NCBI RefSeq assembly: GCF_008831285.2 | Contig: NC_045141.1 | Location: forward strand, 23,276,742 to 23,340,741 | Reading direction: 5' to 3' | Length of the DNA: 64,000 nucleotides | DNA from: Nymphaea colorata | Lineage: Eukaryota; Streptophyta; Magnoliopsida; Nymphaeales; Nymphaeaceae | Shown: one piece after another, positions 37,929-50,126 of the stretch | How positions within the stretch are numbered: position 1 is the first letter of the stretch | How the letters are laid out: every line of letters begins with the position of its first letter | The notes under the pieces: model-generated | Seen by the model: only the letters and a program-made list of their open reading frames with translations | Database searches by the model: none | Told to the model about the DNA's origin: nothing | Position numbers and translations under genes: made by a program

Positions 37929-38383
37929 CCGTGGGACTGTAATTAAGATTCACCTTATCAGTCTTCAGCTTCGACGTAAAAACACAGATTTACCGTCGGC
38001 TGAGTTTTATAGCAGTATTCACGTAAACATGCTCGGCACATGCACATATTGGCTTAACATAGACGTGAAATGAATTTTTTTATAAAAAAAGCAACTAACT
38101 AACTTTTAATAATATAACAAAATGCATACTTAATTTTGTTGATGCTTGTAAAAGGAAAAGTTAACTCGATAACGTGCAACGGTGAAAGGATTTTACTTCC
38201 AATAATAATAATAATAATACCATAATAATAATGATAACAGGATAAATTATTAAAAAAAAAATTATTGGGGTGGTGGAGAAGGAGGGAGGGAAATAAATGA
38301 GGCCAAAAGCTTCAACTGTTCACGAGAAATATACTTATTCTACCGCTCAAGTAACGTGGGTTACCTCACTCAGGAGGCTTAAA

Positions 38384-38660
38384 TAAATGGAGCGACAGCG
38401 CCGGCCGTCCATCTCCTGCCTCCGGCCGGACCTCCGCCGTCGGATGTCCTCGGGATTCCTCTTCACCAGAAAGGGCCAGATGGGTTGCCATTGTCCCCTG
38501 CTGGTTCGGTGTGGATGTCTCGGTCGCAGCAAAACCCACCACCGGAAATTACCAATCCCTCCCCAAAAGCGAACTGTGCGAGCAAGCGGAGCCACATGAT
38601 GACAGTCGAGAGCGAACAGAAGAAAGAGAGAGAGAGAGTGCTGCCACCATGATTGGGCTC
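38384..38660. other. GC-rich segment of unknown nature
   Basis: A CCGGCC-rich island in AT-rich surroundings with overlapping open frames on both strands (70 codons plus, 105 codons minus). Neither translation resembles a known family. It could be a first exon or 5' untranslated region, a captured gene fragment, or chance. Confidence 0.25.
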
Positions 38661-38839
38661 TCAATATTTATTTTTGGGCTCCATTTCTTCGTCCGTCCGA
38701 TGCAGAAGAGTTAAATGTAAGGACGCTTGGATTTAGTTAAGATCCTCAACGGTTGAAAGAACTCCCTGCTGGATTCGACCCATTCATTATAATTTTAAGA
38801 TATATGTGGGTGGATTTGTTTTAATCTGAGATCTACTTA

Positions 38840-39045
38840 GCTGTTATTCAAGGGGCGGAGCTAGGATTTTGTTTAGGGGCGGGCCGAACCTCTCGATTTG
38901 GATAGGACCAAACTGAATTCTAATACAAAAAATATATTATGCAATTAAAAGAATATTTTTTTTTAATGTAAAAAAAAAATTTGATTGATTGGGGTGGGGT
39001 CATGGCCTAGGCAGGCCCCTCCTTCCCTCCGCCCCTGCTGTTATT
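38840..39045. mobile_element. MITE with 9-bp target duplication and GGGGCGGAG ends
   Basis: The 9-mer GCTGTTATT is present at 38840-38848 and 39037-39045. The enclosed 188 bp has terminal inverted repeats AGGGGCGGAG (38851 on) and CTCCGCCCCT (ending at 39036), with an extra CA inside the left duplication. The interior is AT-rich with GGCCTAGGCAGGCCCCTCC near the right end. The 9-bp duplication suggests mobilisation by a Mutator-type transposase. Related diverged copies appear at 40255-40430, 41343-41480 and 41655-41790. Confidence 0.7.
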
Positions 39046-40254
39046 GAACCTAAGCCGTTTACTGTCGATGTTTCGAAACTTTTTGCGGTATAAAAGTGCA
39101 GTGCAATGAATCGTAACAGAGACCATGGATTTGTAACAGATACCCTCTTGACATAGACCACTCCGGTAGAAGCTGGTCTGCGTGCGATTAGTAAGAGAGC
39201 TGGAATTTTACTGTTTTTGCCTGTGTGTGTATGATATGATTCTTTAATGTGTTCAGTAGATTTGAATCCAATCCGATCCGTTTGAATCCCCGGGCTGCTG
39301 GATAAAATAATACTGCCATATCTGCAAATGGGTCGATGCATTGAGTCAGCGAACTCGATTATGAACTCAGCTAAATATCATATTCATATTCATGTTCAGT
39401 TTCATTAGATAGTTTTGTTACAAGTATTGAACTCATGGTGCCTTAGATGTGTTACCAGAATCACCCGATTTCAATTGAATCGGGTAACTATTTCAAGAAT
39501 ATTTTAAAACCTTTTACTTAAATTATTTTATATTCATTTTTCATTTATGTTTTTTTTCAGTGACTTTCTTCCATCATTATATGATAGTCAAACGAATCGG
39601 TCCGAATCGGCTCACAAACCGATTTTTACAACATGCCTCCAGTATCTCTTCACCGATCGGGACTCTACGGCCCAAATTTCGGAATTAATTAAAGCATCAT
39701 GTGTTTGCACCTAATCTCGAGTTCGCTTCCTTACGAAGGTATATAATTCACATGGACCCGCTTGCTCGACCTAGTTTGCTGGATCCATTCCATTATACCG
39801 ACCACATGGTGCCTTAAATTAAATTAGACCTGAAGTTCGGGTCGCGGAGTCCCGATTGGCGAGGACGGGTATGGAGGGGTACTTCCAATGAAAATCGTGA
39901 GTTCTATTTTATCCAAATCAAACTGGATATGGATATCTATTAAAGTCCCAATATGAAATTTGTTAACTATATAGTTAATGCTCTATTAAAAAAAAAAAAA
40001 AAATCAGCTACGCCATTGCAAGTTGCTTATGGTTATGTGGTGGGGAAAAGAAGGGCTTGATCCCTTCATTATTAAAAGAAACCAAGGGACTCAAATTCAC
40101 GGTAGACAGCTCACACGGGCTCCACCGGCTTAGTCATGAGCAGCCCCATTTTCTCACATGTCATGAGATGGCCAAGACTAAAAGACTTGCATGTTTTCTA
40201 TGGTGTATTTTTTATATTTATATATAAAAGACTCAAGAGCAGAGCTAAAAATTT

Positions 40255-41790
40255 TTCATGAGAGTTGTATTTTTTAAATTCATATATAAAGGATTTAGGA
40301 GTGAAGTCAGAAATTTTTTTTATGAGAGGGGCTAAATTAAAGTTTCTAAATTTTGATTAAAACGAAAATATCATTTTTCAAAATTTTTACATAAAATAAA
40401 TAAAATTTTATAAAATTTACATTGAGCTGTGTATGTGAGATCAGACTAGAGCATCTGAACAACTTAAGGATTTGAGCTCCTGCCTCTCTCGTTTTTTTTC
40501 TCTCTCTCTATACACGCATACAAAAAAACATGTTTAGAGGAATAGAGACTCTCATACGTTCAGGGCTGTCCCTTCCCCCCATTTCTTTCATTCTTCTTCT
40601 TTATATATATCTCCCTTTCTCTCTCTCTCTCTTTCCTAAATTCACCAATTCCTTCCCATTTTTTTGCCTGCCACTTACCGCGCCGATGCCTTCACACAAC
40701 CCCGGAGCTCTGCCGGCAGCACCTTGTTGAATATATATATATATATATACTGAATTGGACAAGGTTAATAAATATGAAAAGCCCATGCCACTTGAAAAGA
40801 AGGGACCAGCTACTTATTAGGCAGTGGCCTGAGTTGTTACACCATGACCGCAGGGTGGAGTTGCTCTACTTTGCTGTTTTTAGTGCCATAACAACTTCCC
40901 TTTTACAATACAGTTGTGTAACTATAGACATCCTCTTGTAGCTTTAGAAAATGGATTTCGTATAGTAAGAAAATTTTAAATCTATTTGCTATGAACATAA
41001 GAAGGGATGTATCCGCTGGGGGTCCGACGACCCACTTTACATGGGCCGACGGAGCTCTGGGGCTTGGTCCCGAGAAAGTCGAGGCCTCCGCCTGAAATCG
41101 TCCAGACTTCACGGCGAGGAGGCCAACGGGTTAAAGAGTACTACGGTAACTGGCATTGTGGGGACCATCAACAACGTGTAAGTGTATTAATACTAAGCGA
41201 GGGGTCAACGTCATCCCAGCTGTCTATTTACTGGCACCATGCCGATTGCCGATGGATCGCTTTTGGCGCGGCGAGTTTTTGTGGCGATGTAGACGAACGG
41301 CCGGAGGAAGGTGGGCTCGCACTTCACACGTTCGGGGTTCGGAGGTTAAAGTTTATAAATTTTAATATAAATTGAAATATTATTTTTAAATTTTTTTTAT
41401 ATAAGACAAATAAAAATTTCTAAAATTTAGATGTAAATTAAACAAAACATTTTTAAGGTGGGGCAAGGCCCATGCAGCCCCTTTTGGTTTTGGTTTCGTT
41501 CCTGTGCATTTCGGAGCTGGAAATGACGCACTGGGTGAGCTTCACGGTGCCACTTGCTAGCATGTCCTATGACAGGCAAGGCGTAGGCGAGGAGAGAGGA
41601 TAAGCAAGAGGAAGGCTATGAGAGAGGCAAAGATGGAAGGTCAGATTTTGTTGAGTTATAGTTTCAAAATTTTGAAAGGAATTGAAATATTATTTTTAAA
41701 TTTTTTATATAAAATAAAACATTTTTTAAAAGTTTATATGTAAATTTATTTTTTTTTTAGGGCAAGACCCTATTGACTTCGCTTCTGCTT
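40255..41790. repeat. Cluster of three diverged copies of an AT-rich dispersed repeat
   Basis: Segments 40320-40430, 41343-41480 and 41645-41790 share the pattern AAAGTTT.TAAATTTT....GAAATATTATTTTTAAATTTTTTATATAA.A.AAATAAA followed by GGCAAG(A/G)CCC. They resemble the interior and right end of the element at 38840-39045. Between them, 41000-41340 is a GC-richer stretch with an open frame of no recognisable family. Confidence 0.5.
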
Positions 41791-44700
41791 CAATTCATAA
41801 CAAAAATTTTTATAGACGGAAAAAATATCACGAGAAATTAAGATGTCCGAATAATATCTTAAGTAAAAAAATCGTGAAAGTTATGGCGAAATGTTGGTTT
41901 TTGCTTCCAAAATACTGTAGACGTGTTTGAGTGACTATCAAAGTTAGGTTTATGGGCCAGGCCACATGGCTATGCTTCAATAGAAATTTTATTTATGATA
42001 TTGGAATGTTTGTATTTACTTTCACAAACAATATGATTTAGGCAATTGCTGTAGGACTTTCAGCTAGTAACATATCGTTTTGATCTCTAAGATGCCCTTA
42101 ATTAAAAACAACGTACCCATTTTTTTATTAAATTCATCAAAGCTAATCATCAACTCATTTCCAATAAATCTCATTAAGCTAACATTATAACTTAATCAGG
42201 AAAAAGATATGCGTGGTATCTACGAAGAGTAATTATTTTTTGTAACACGCTTCTAAAGTTTGCCATGTAATTGCACAACAGTGCAGTTTTAAGATTTTTA
42301 TATTTTAAAAAGGACATTATAGGTTTACAATTTAAGAAACTGCTAATAACATTTTGTTTTTACCGAAACCCCTTAACATGCAAGACACTACTTATGGTAA
42401 GGTAGGATAACATAAAATAAAATAACAAAAGTAACTACAGAAAAATAATAATGACATTACTTTCAAGCCACATTTTTACGATTATGATGCAAATGGGGAA
42501 ACATGTAGGAATCTTGGTACTTTTTAAGTGCCTTTCAGTAAATTGTGATTATTTTTTTAACTGTTGACCGCTGGGACTGAACCACCCGCGATTCGAGGCC
42601 AGCACAAAGCGTGAGTCCTTGGGTGAAGAAGAAAAAAAATCAACGGCTGCGATGATCCCGAGGCCGTGCTGTACATATTGCATTTATTTTGGACAAATAA
42701 ATGTGAAAATTGAATCGGGAGTAAGTTCAGAAGGAAGGAACGAGTAAAATGGGAGGAATGTCATTACCACAGACATTGACCGGACCCTTGTGTGTGTGTA
42801 TGCGTGTGTTTTTTTTTTCACTTTTCATATTTTCAAATAAGTGCCTTGGTTTTTCCAATATTTCAGGTCACTGACGCCACATGAAAATGAGAAAAAAAAT
42901 GTATCAAAAAATTCTTGAAATACCACGATCATAAAAAATGCTCATTAGAATTGCAGTAAATGCAAAAAAACAGCACAAAAAATAACTTATTCACTTTCAT
43001 CACTGTATTACAATTAAAAACCCAAGAATCCGGAAACTCTCAACGGTAAATTCAAAAACCAAGAAAATGACGTTTTAAAGTTTTGTGTTTGTGGTTGCGA
43101 TGTTCATGAACGCTGCAGTTGGATGATGTATTGTGGCTGTAAGACGTTAGTGCGACTCGAGCTTGGGACCAGGCCCACTTGGTCGGTCCCTTCGGAACTG
43201 GGTGGAACTAGCGAGCCGCCGGATCGAGGTGACCTGGACGTGACCCACATGCCAATATGCGTCCACTATGGGGATATATATTTTTTTTATCATATTCGGA
43301 GATGGGGCCCACCAGAGGGTGTGGATGGGCCCCACCAGAAACGCTACCGGGTCCTACTTCTCAATAATTTGAGCTCATTCGTAAACAAATAATTGACCTC
43401 ATACAACAAGCGCCAATAACAAGTGCTTTATAATTCTGCCCAGAAAGAAAAAAACTCGAATAATTCGTACCGTATCACGTACGTTCAATTGGTACTTGGG
43501 TACTCTTCCCTATGGATCACTTGGGTTCCAAATTTGATCCGACCTCTTTCTTGATCAACTGAATCGGGATGCGGCTGATTTGGTGAATCGGGCGATTCGT
43601 CGGTTTAGATAAATAGAGTGTCGATTGGCTCAAGATAATTATTGTTTGAAATGAATAAATAATATAAAAAATGGAAACATTTTTAAAATATTGAAAAAAA
43701 CATTGACGTATGCTCTCTTGGATAGTCCGTCAACCATATCATTTTGATTCGATTCAAATAGGTCAACCAAATGGTATTTAAGTTGAAGGGTACCATCGCT
43801 GATGCTTATGCAACCCAAGACCCCAGAAACAGGAAGGAACCAAGGTTCTTTGGACTGCAGGCGGTATGGGAATGAGATCGGTAGAACCATTTTTCATATG
43901 CATACGTACACACATACTTGACTTTTATAATTTTTTGTAACTTTAACGACTTAGTCTATCTTCTCTTATTATTACAACAAGATAAACACACATTGTATAA
44001 AGATTAGCGTGAGTTTTATATAAATTAATTATGAGTTATCCCATAAAGTTAGATTGATTGTTCACAAGGTATCACATATAAAATTGCCGTTTTAAATTAT
44101 TACTAATTATTCACTTTTTTTATATGAACAATTTTATATATGACACTTTCTATACCATGAATTAAGTCAATTGAATGAATTATAATAATCTACCTACTTT
44201 TCATGTGCATCGTTTTTTATATGTCTATAAATGCACGATCAAGGAAAAGAACTTTCAGTTTATAGTTCTGATTTCGTTAAAAGGATTAAAAATCATAGTC
44301 ACTTAAAATATCAAATTTAGACAAAATCGCGATCTTATCGTATATGTGTGTGTGTTTGGTGATGCGCCTACTACACATGTTTATTCAAATATGTTTATAA
44401 AGTTGCTTTTGTAAAGCCTGTTTAGGAAGTGCCCAAGCACATGTTCCTTTTATTACTAAAGTTATAAGGAGCTTTGCCACACATTATCTTAATCTTTTAA
44501 TAGCTGTTATAAAAGCAACGAAGGAGCTAAAAAGTTCATTGCTTTACTCCTTTTTTTATAATGACCTACCGCCCACCTGTCTTGAAGATATAATCATAAG
44601 GTTTATAGAAATGAAAAGAAATACCAACATACATGACATTATGTCATTTTCTCAAATGTAGATTTAATTTGTTAGCTTGATTAAATTCAACCAATTCCAC

Positions 44701-44821
44701 CACCATTGCTTCATAGTTTCATACCTAAAACTACTTAAATGACTTATTTGATCAAAGCATCAAATAAAAATTAAATGCGTACGCTCTGTCTCTCTCTTTC
44801 TCTTGCGGTTTGTTACTGTAG

Positions 44822-44883
44822 CTAGGAGACTTCTTGTCCCCAATTTTTGTATCTAGGAGACTTCTTGTCCCCAAATTTTGATA
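44822..44883. repeat. 31-bp tandem duplication
   Basis: Two adjacent copies (44822-44852 and 44853-44883) begin CTAGGAGACTTCTTGTCCCC and differ at a few bases in their AT-rich second half. Confidence 0.8.
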
Positions 44884-45829
44884 TACATTCCTATTTTATC
44901 GGCTCTCTCTTTCTCTCTAACCCGGCCATAATGACCATTAAGGCTACTTTAGACTCTTGAAAAGGGAAAATGAAAAAAGAGTATTCAGTCGAAGGGGCCA
45001 TCCAAGTCTAATTTTGAAAAGAAATAGAAGAACACTTTTCCATTAATTGGTTTCTTCATCAATTGAAAGGGGCTGGCTGAACCCAAGTAGGTGAACCTGG
45101 CAAGGTTTTTAAATGAGCTGCCGGGCCGGCACCCTGGGCTGCGCTCGGGCCCAGTCAACGACTCGATTAAATGAAAAACAGCCATGCCAGCGGACCCAAA
45201 ACCCACACAAGGCCACCGTCAATTCCCCCTCTCGACCTCCCAGCACTGGCCTTCCACTTCTCCACAGCGTGCCCCTTGCCCCCCTTTGTTGAGGCACCAT
45301 TATCCTCCTCACGTTGCCTGCCCCCATTATATCAAAAAGCTTCTCTCTTTCTCTCTCTATATATATATATATATATATTTGTTCACTAATTGCTTGACTT
45401 ATAAATGTTATATTATATGCATATGCGATTCGTTTGACCTTAATACATAAGAAACGATCATATTTGATATGATTTTTATACAGACTTTCGCAATCAATCT
45501 TAGGCATGAAAAATACATCTAATAATTTTTTTTTCCAAAGATATACATTTTTTTATTAGTCCTACACAACTGCACACTTGCAAGGATGGCGTTAAATTTC
45601 GTGAAAGATAGCATTAAGTCGGGACGCAAGCAGGTCGGATATTCTACGGATATCATGCTTACTGGTACAGTAAAAAAGTAATGGTAAAGATCTGTTTGTC
45701 ATATCCAATTCATTCGTAGAAATGAAAGTGGCCGGAATTACCTCTTTACATATGCCAGAACCGAGGCATGTGCCCGGAGACTGACACTTATAGGTACGGA
45801 GCCCAAGTTTATATTCTATTTCAATCTGA

Positions 45830-46190
45830 TATCTTATCAATTTGATCTTAAAAAATCGGATATGAAAAAAAAATTAATATTCTATTAAAAAATGAAATCA
45901 AATTTGGATTTAATAAATGGCATCCGATCGAATTCGGATTCGAATATGAATTCAAATCAGATTCATTTTTAGACAAATATCATGTTTCTAATGCTATTAA
46001 ATTTTGAAAATTCACAAAATTCGGTTCAAAATTCAGATTCGGAGTTAAATATAAATATAAAAATCGGATTCGAATTCGAATATGACTTTTCTTTATTAAA
46101 ATTTAAATTCTAATATGTGAATATCCGAAAAAATGGATATGTTTAAGGATATATCCGATCTGAATCTGATCCGGATGTCACATCCAAGTG
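45830..46190. repeat. Degenerate GATTCGAATTCG-rich repeat
   Basis: Dense short motifs such as CGGATTCGAAT, GAATTCGGATTCG and GGATATCCGATC, many self-complementary, in AT-rich DNA. This pattern is common in decayed plant transposon sequence. No ends or coding potential were found. Confidence 0.4.
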
Positions 46191-46271
46191 ACCTCATCTC
46201 TTATATAGGAGCTGAAAATTGAAATCCTAATTATCTAGCTATGTGCATGAGACATCTGGATGAACGGATGG

Positions 46272-46272
<1 letters not shown>

Positions 46273-46317
<45 letters not shown>
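46273..46317. repeat. (TA)22 microsatellite
   Basis: The longest uninterrupted dinucleotide run in the window, 45 bp of alternating T and A, capable of cruciform extrusion and likely length-polymorphic. Confidence 0.95.
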
Positions 46318-46320
<3 letters not shown>

Positions 46321-49300
46321 CTTAGTGAACCATGATGAGCATTTAAAGGTCTATTTTGATATGGTGCAAAGTTGAGTCGAGTCGAGTTCGAGCCCATAAA
46401 GGTAGTCGAGCTAAATGAGCCAAGTTCAAATTTGGCTTATTATAAGTCAAATAAATAATAGTCCAATGCTATGAATTAACTAAAATAATATGGTTAGGAG
46501 TGTACTAATCAATTACTGATGTGCATGTGCATACTTGCGAGCTCTCCTTTAGGAGGACCGAGGACTTATTGATCCTTTCAATTAATAAGTTTAGCCGAGC
46601 CAAGAGTATACTAAATGCACTCTCATTGATGATGTGATGTGATGTTCAATGTCCAAGAGCGAGAACACGTTCCATGTTAGACAGCTAACATGGGAAGGAA
46701 TGCCCCACCTTTTAACGTAGGGGCATTTTTGTAATTTATATAGTCTTTGAAAATTTCACTTCTGCCATTGTAAAGGGATGACGGTAGGCAATTGCCCACA
46801 CAAACAACAAGTTTTTTTATTTTTTATTTTTTTTATACGGATGTCTTATAAGTATTTACTTGTTTATGTATGTAAAATGAAAATTTCTATAGCTGCGCTT
46901 TTTAACCAAAAATTTTATGGTTCCGTCATAGTTTTAGTTTTTAACCCATAACAGATATTCTCTTGTTAGAGGCCATAACATATGGCCTGCTTTGACATGA
47001 ATATTTGGACCCAGATGAGGCAAAGAAAATGATTAAGTTGCACTGCCAATTATTCTCATTTGTCTCCATAGTTATATTTATGTTCCCTAATCATATGTTC
47101 ATCCATAGTTTTCTGTTCCTGCATATTCTTCAATTGCTGGTAGTTGCTTGGATTTGTTTGTTTAATACAAGTCATTCTTGTATACATAACGCCATTGGTT
47201 TCCTCTGAAATCTGGCGGCAGCTTGTTTCATCCTATTTCTTGCTTTTAAATTTTAAAAACGATTTAGAAATTTCAAGTTGATTTAAAAATAAAATATAAA
47301 CCTATATTGTAGGAGCATTTTTCATAAACTCTGCTAAATATATATACCAACAAAAAAACTGGTCTTCACAGTGAGTGACAAATTTGAAATGTGAATTCTT
47401 GTCGCCATGAAGAAAGCTGCGCAGCTCACATGCAAGAATAGGACGCCATGAATGAGTTGCATCCGATGGGCCAAAGTGACAACGAGGAAGTTCAGAGATA
47501 ATGGAAGTCTAGTTGGAACGTAATTGAATCCAGTAAGAAAATAATGACAAAAACTATCGTACCAGATAGCGCTCGTCCCTGCTGCTACCTTGCTCAAGTC
47601 CACGCCATTTGTCCCATTTTTTTCAAATGCTCTTTCTCGAGGAACACACTTGTCGATCAGAAACTTCTACAGTGTTGCAGAGAATTCAGTGACTTAGCTG
47701 AATCTGTTATATACAAAAAAATATTACCTGCATCTGTCATAAAAAAAATGCATTTGATTTAGAAAGATACATAAAAGATGAAAGACAAATAACCTTTTTA
47801 AATATATCATTCACGGGATTGAGGAGACAGATAGAACGTTTTTATAGCATCGCAAGAAGAAAACACCCATATATAAGTTGAAATATGAAGGAGATGAGGT
47901 TTAATTTAGATGGTAGGATGAAATAATCCTTTTATTTGTTTAAAAATAATTATTCTAAAATATGTCAATAATAATCGTGTTAAGATAATGCAAGAAAAAG
48001 CTTCAGAATATGTTTTTCTCTCATTCATTGGAAAACTTGTAGAAAATCGAGGGATATATAACAAAGTGTATCAGGGAGCAAACACGAGCAGGAGATTCAG
48101 AGGCTGAGTTCATGAAGAACCAATCATGGGTAGTGATAGATTTGCCGTCAACCTCCCACTGTTTTGATCACGCCATTGAGATGGCTTTACTCATTGACAG
48201 CAGGAGAAGTGGACAGCAAAAGCATGAAGAGACCCTGAAAAGACCTTTTCTTCTTTCTTTGGGTTGAGATGACGGCAAACTTTTACCTTTTAATAATTTT
48301 TCTGGCTGCCAATGTCAGTGAAGCTGAAGTTAAAATTGCCTTACGACACAGAGAGAGATTTGTCTTCATCATTCATCATTCATAGATGTACTGAACCGCC
48401 CCAAGTTGATTGTTTGATGAATTTTCCCTTCATAAAATATTAGAAAAATAGTTTTTTTCTTTTTTTCCTGTTTAAAGGAAAATTGCCACTAGCTTGGAAG
48501 CTGTTGACATATTTGTTTTTGATTCAGAACCTCCATATTTATTGCAACACTTGTATGGGACAGTGTATCAATTCACGCTTTTGTTTGGATGGTATTTGTA
48601 TCATTTCACTAAAACAAAACATGTTCAAGCACCCAATTTAATCTTAAAAACAATGAATTTGGAAGTTTCAAAGGAAAGAAGCATCGTAAAAGTAAAATAT
48701 GAATGAGCAGAAATTTTTTCAACAACAAAATTTTCTGGGGTGGCATGGATCAAGAATCGAGAAGAATTTCTGCACATGTAAAAGGGCTAGAGAAGGTTTT
48801 AGTGCGATTTGGAGGAGGAATTGAAGCTTTTAGAGAGCAGGTTGGGATTTGTTGAACCAGAGCCCGAGCCGAGTGTAAGAATGAGTCGGGTCGTGACAAT
48901 GAACCTCACATGTCACATCTTCAGCGAGAACTAGGGGTAAGTCCTTAAACATGTCCTCTAAATAATTGGCTTAAAATTGAGTGCTTGGTCCACACTGCAA
49001 ATAATGGGCATATGAGACAAGAGCCATGGCCACATGTTTCCTTGCACTATTATTGAAACCATGTGCAAATGAGTTCAAAACACATAAAATTAAGATGGGG
49101 AGCACATGACAGAGCTGCAGATCCCATGCTCAACTTGGCCTTAATAACAGCAGAATTCAGTTGCTCATACTGTGAAAGGAAGTAAATTAATCTCTTAACT
49201 GCATTTTCTTTTCCCATATTTGGAGTTTTCAAAAGGGACAGAAATGTTCAGGATCCAAGATGAGGCAGAAGACCTATAGTGGGTGTCGCAAAGGGACATG

Positions 49301-50015
49301 GCAGTAGCAAGGAAGCAGCTCATGCAGTCTGACAGGGCAATAGAACTGAAAAATTAAAGGGCTTGGGGACTGGATCACGTCAATATAAATGCGCCGCTCA
49401 GAAGCTCGGGTTCTGGTTGGATCCGAATCATAAAACAATGCTTATGCAGACTGGCGTTGGGATGCTGGAAGACTTGACCTTTTATAAAAGGAAGGGTCTG
49501 CTGGTGAGTTAGTTCTTGATAAAAGGAACGGAAGATCCGGCCGGTCCTTCCGATCGGTTAAGTCTTCTCCGGCGACATTTGCACCGTATGAATCGATTGA
49601 AACTTGAGACGCATACTTCAAAATGTTATGTGTGTGGCCTCTGCATACAAAATGTGCCACAAAAAATGGACTTATACAATGTTTGCCTGATTTATTCCTA
49701 ACTTCACGCATTGAAATTTACAGCTTATAAATTTCAAGTTATACATTGTAAAGAGAACCAGTTTTTTTTGCCATTAGAGTATACTCAGTATAGTTTGTTT
49801 CATGAAACAACCCTTGGAACATGAATTTCAGCAGATAACTCGACATATATATATATATAATGGAAAGTAACCCTTGTCCCGAGGATCAAAGGTGCTCAAG
49901 AGGCAAGACACTAGTACTGTATAGAAGGCACCCTCCCTCCCCTAGTCATTTTCCACCAAGTGAGTGACTGGCTGCAAGTTAGTAGATCTATAACTGTTCA
50001 AAGTCCAAACATTTA

Positions 50016-50126
50016 GGGCCCGTTTAGCAAATAGAACAGTGTAACCGTCACTGTTTTATGAATCTGTACTAATTTTTAAGTCATATTCGCCTAACAGTTA
50101 TATACATTCTATTTGCCAAACCAAGG
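50016..50126. mobile_element. Short MITE (about 111 bp)
   Basis: The left end GGGCCCGTTTAGCAAATAGAA and the right end (reverse complement CCTTGGTTTGGCAAATAGAA) form inverted repeats sharing GTTT(A/G)GCAAATAGAA. Flanks AACATTTA and GACATTCA look like an 8-bp target duplication with two changes, consistent with the hAT superfamily. No coding content. Confidence 0.6.

Noticed and set aside
46273-46317. CRISPR-like or regularly spaced repeats
   Set aside because: All periodic sequences here are simple dinucleotide runs or two-copy tandem duplications, with no spacer structure.
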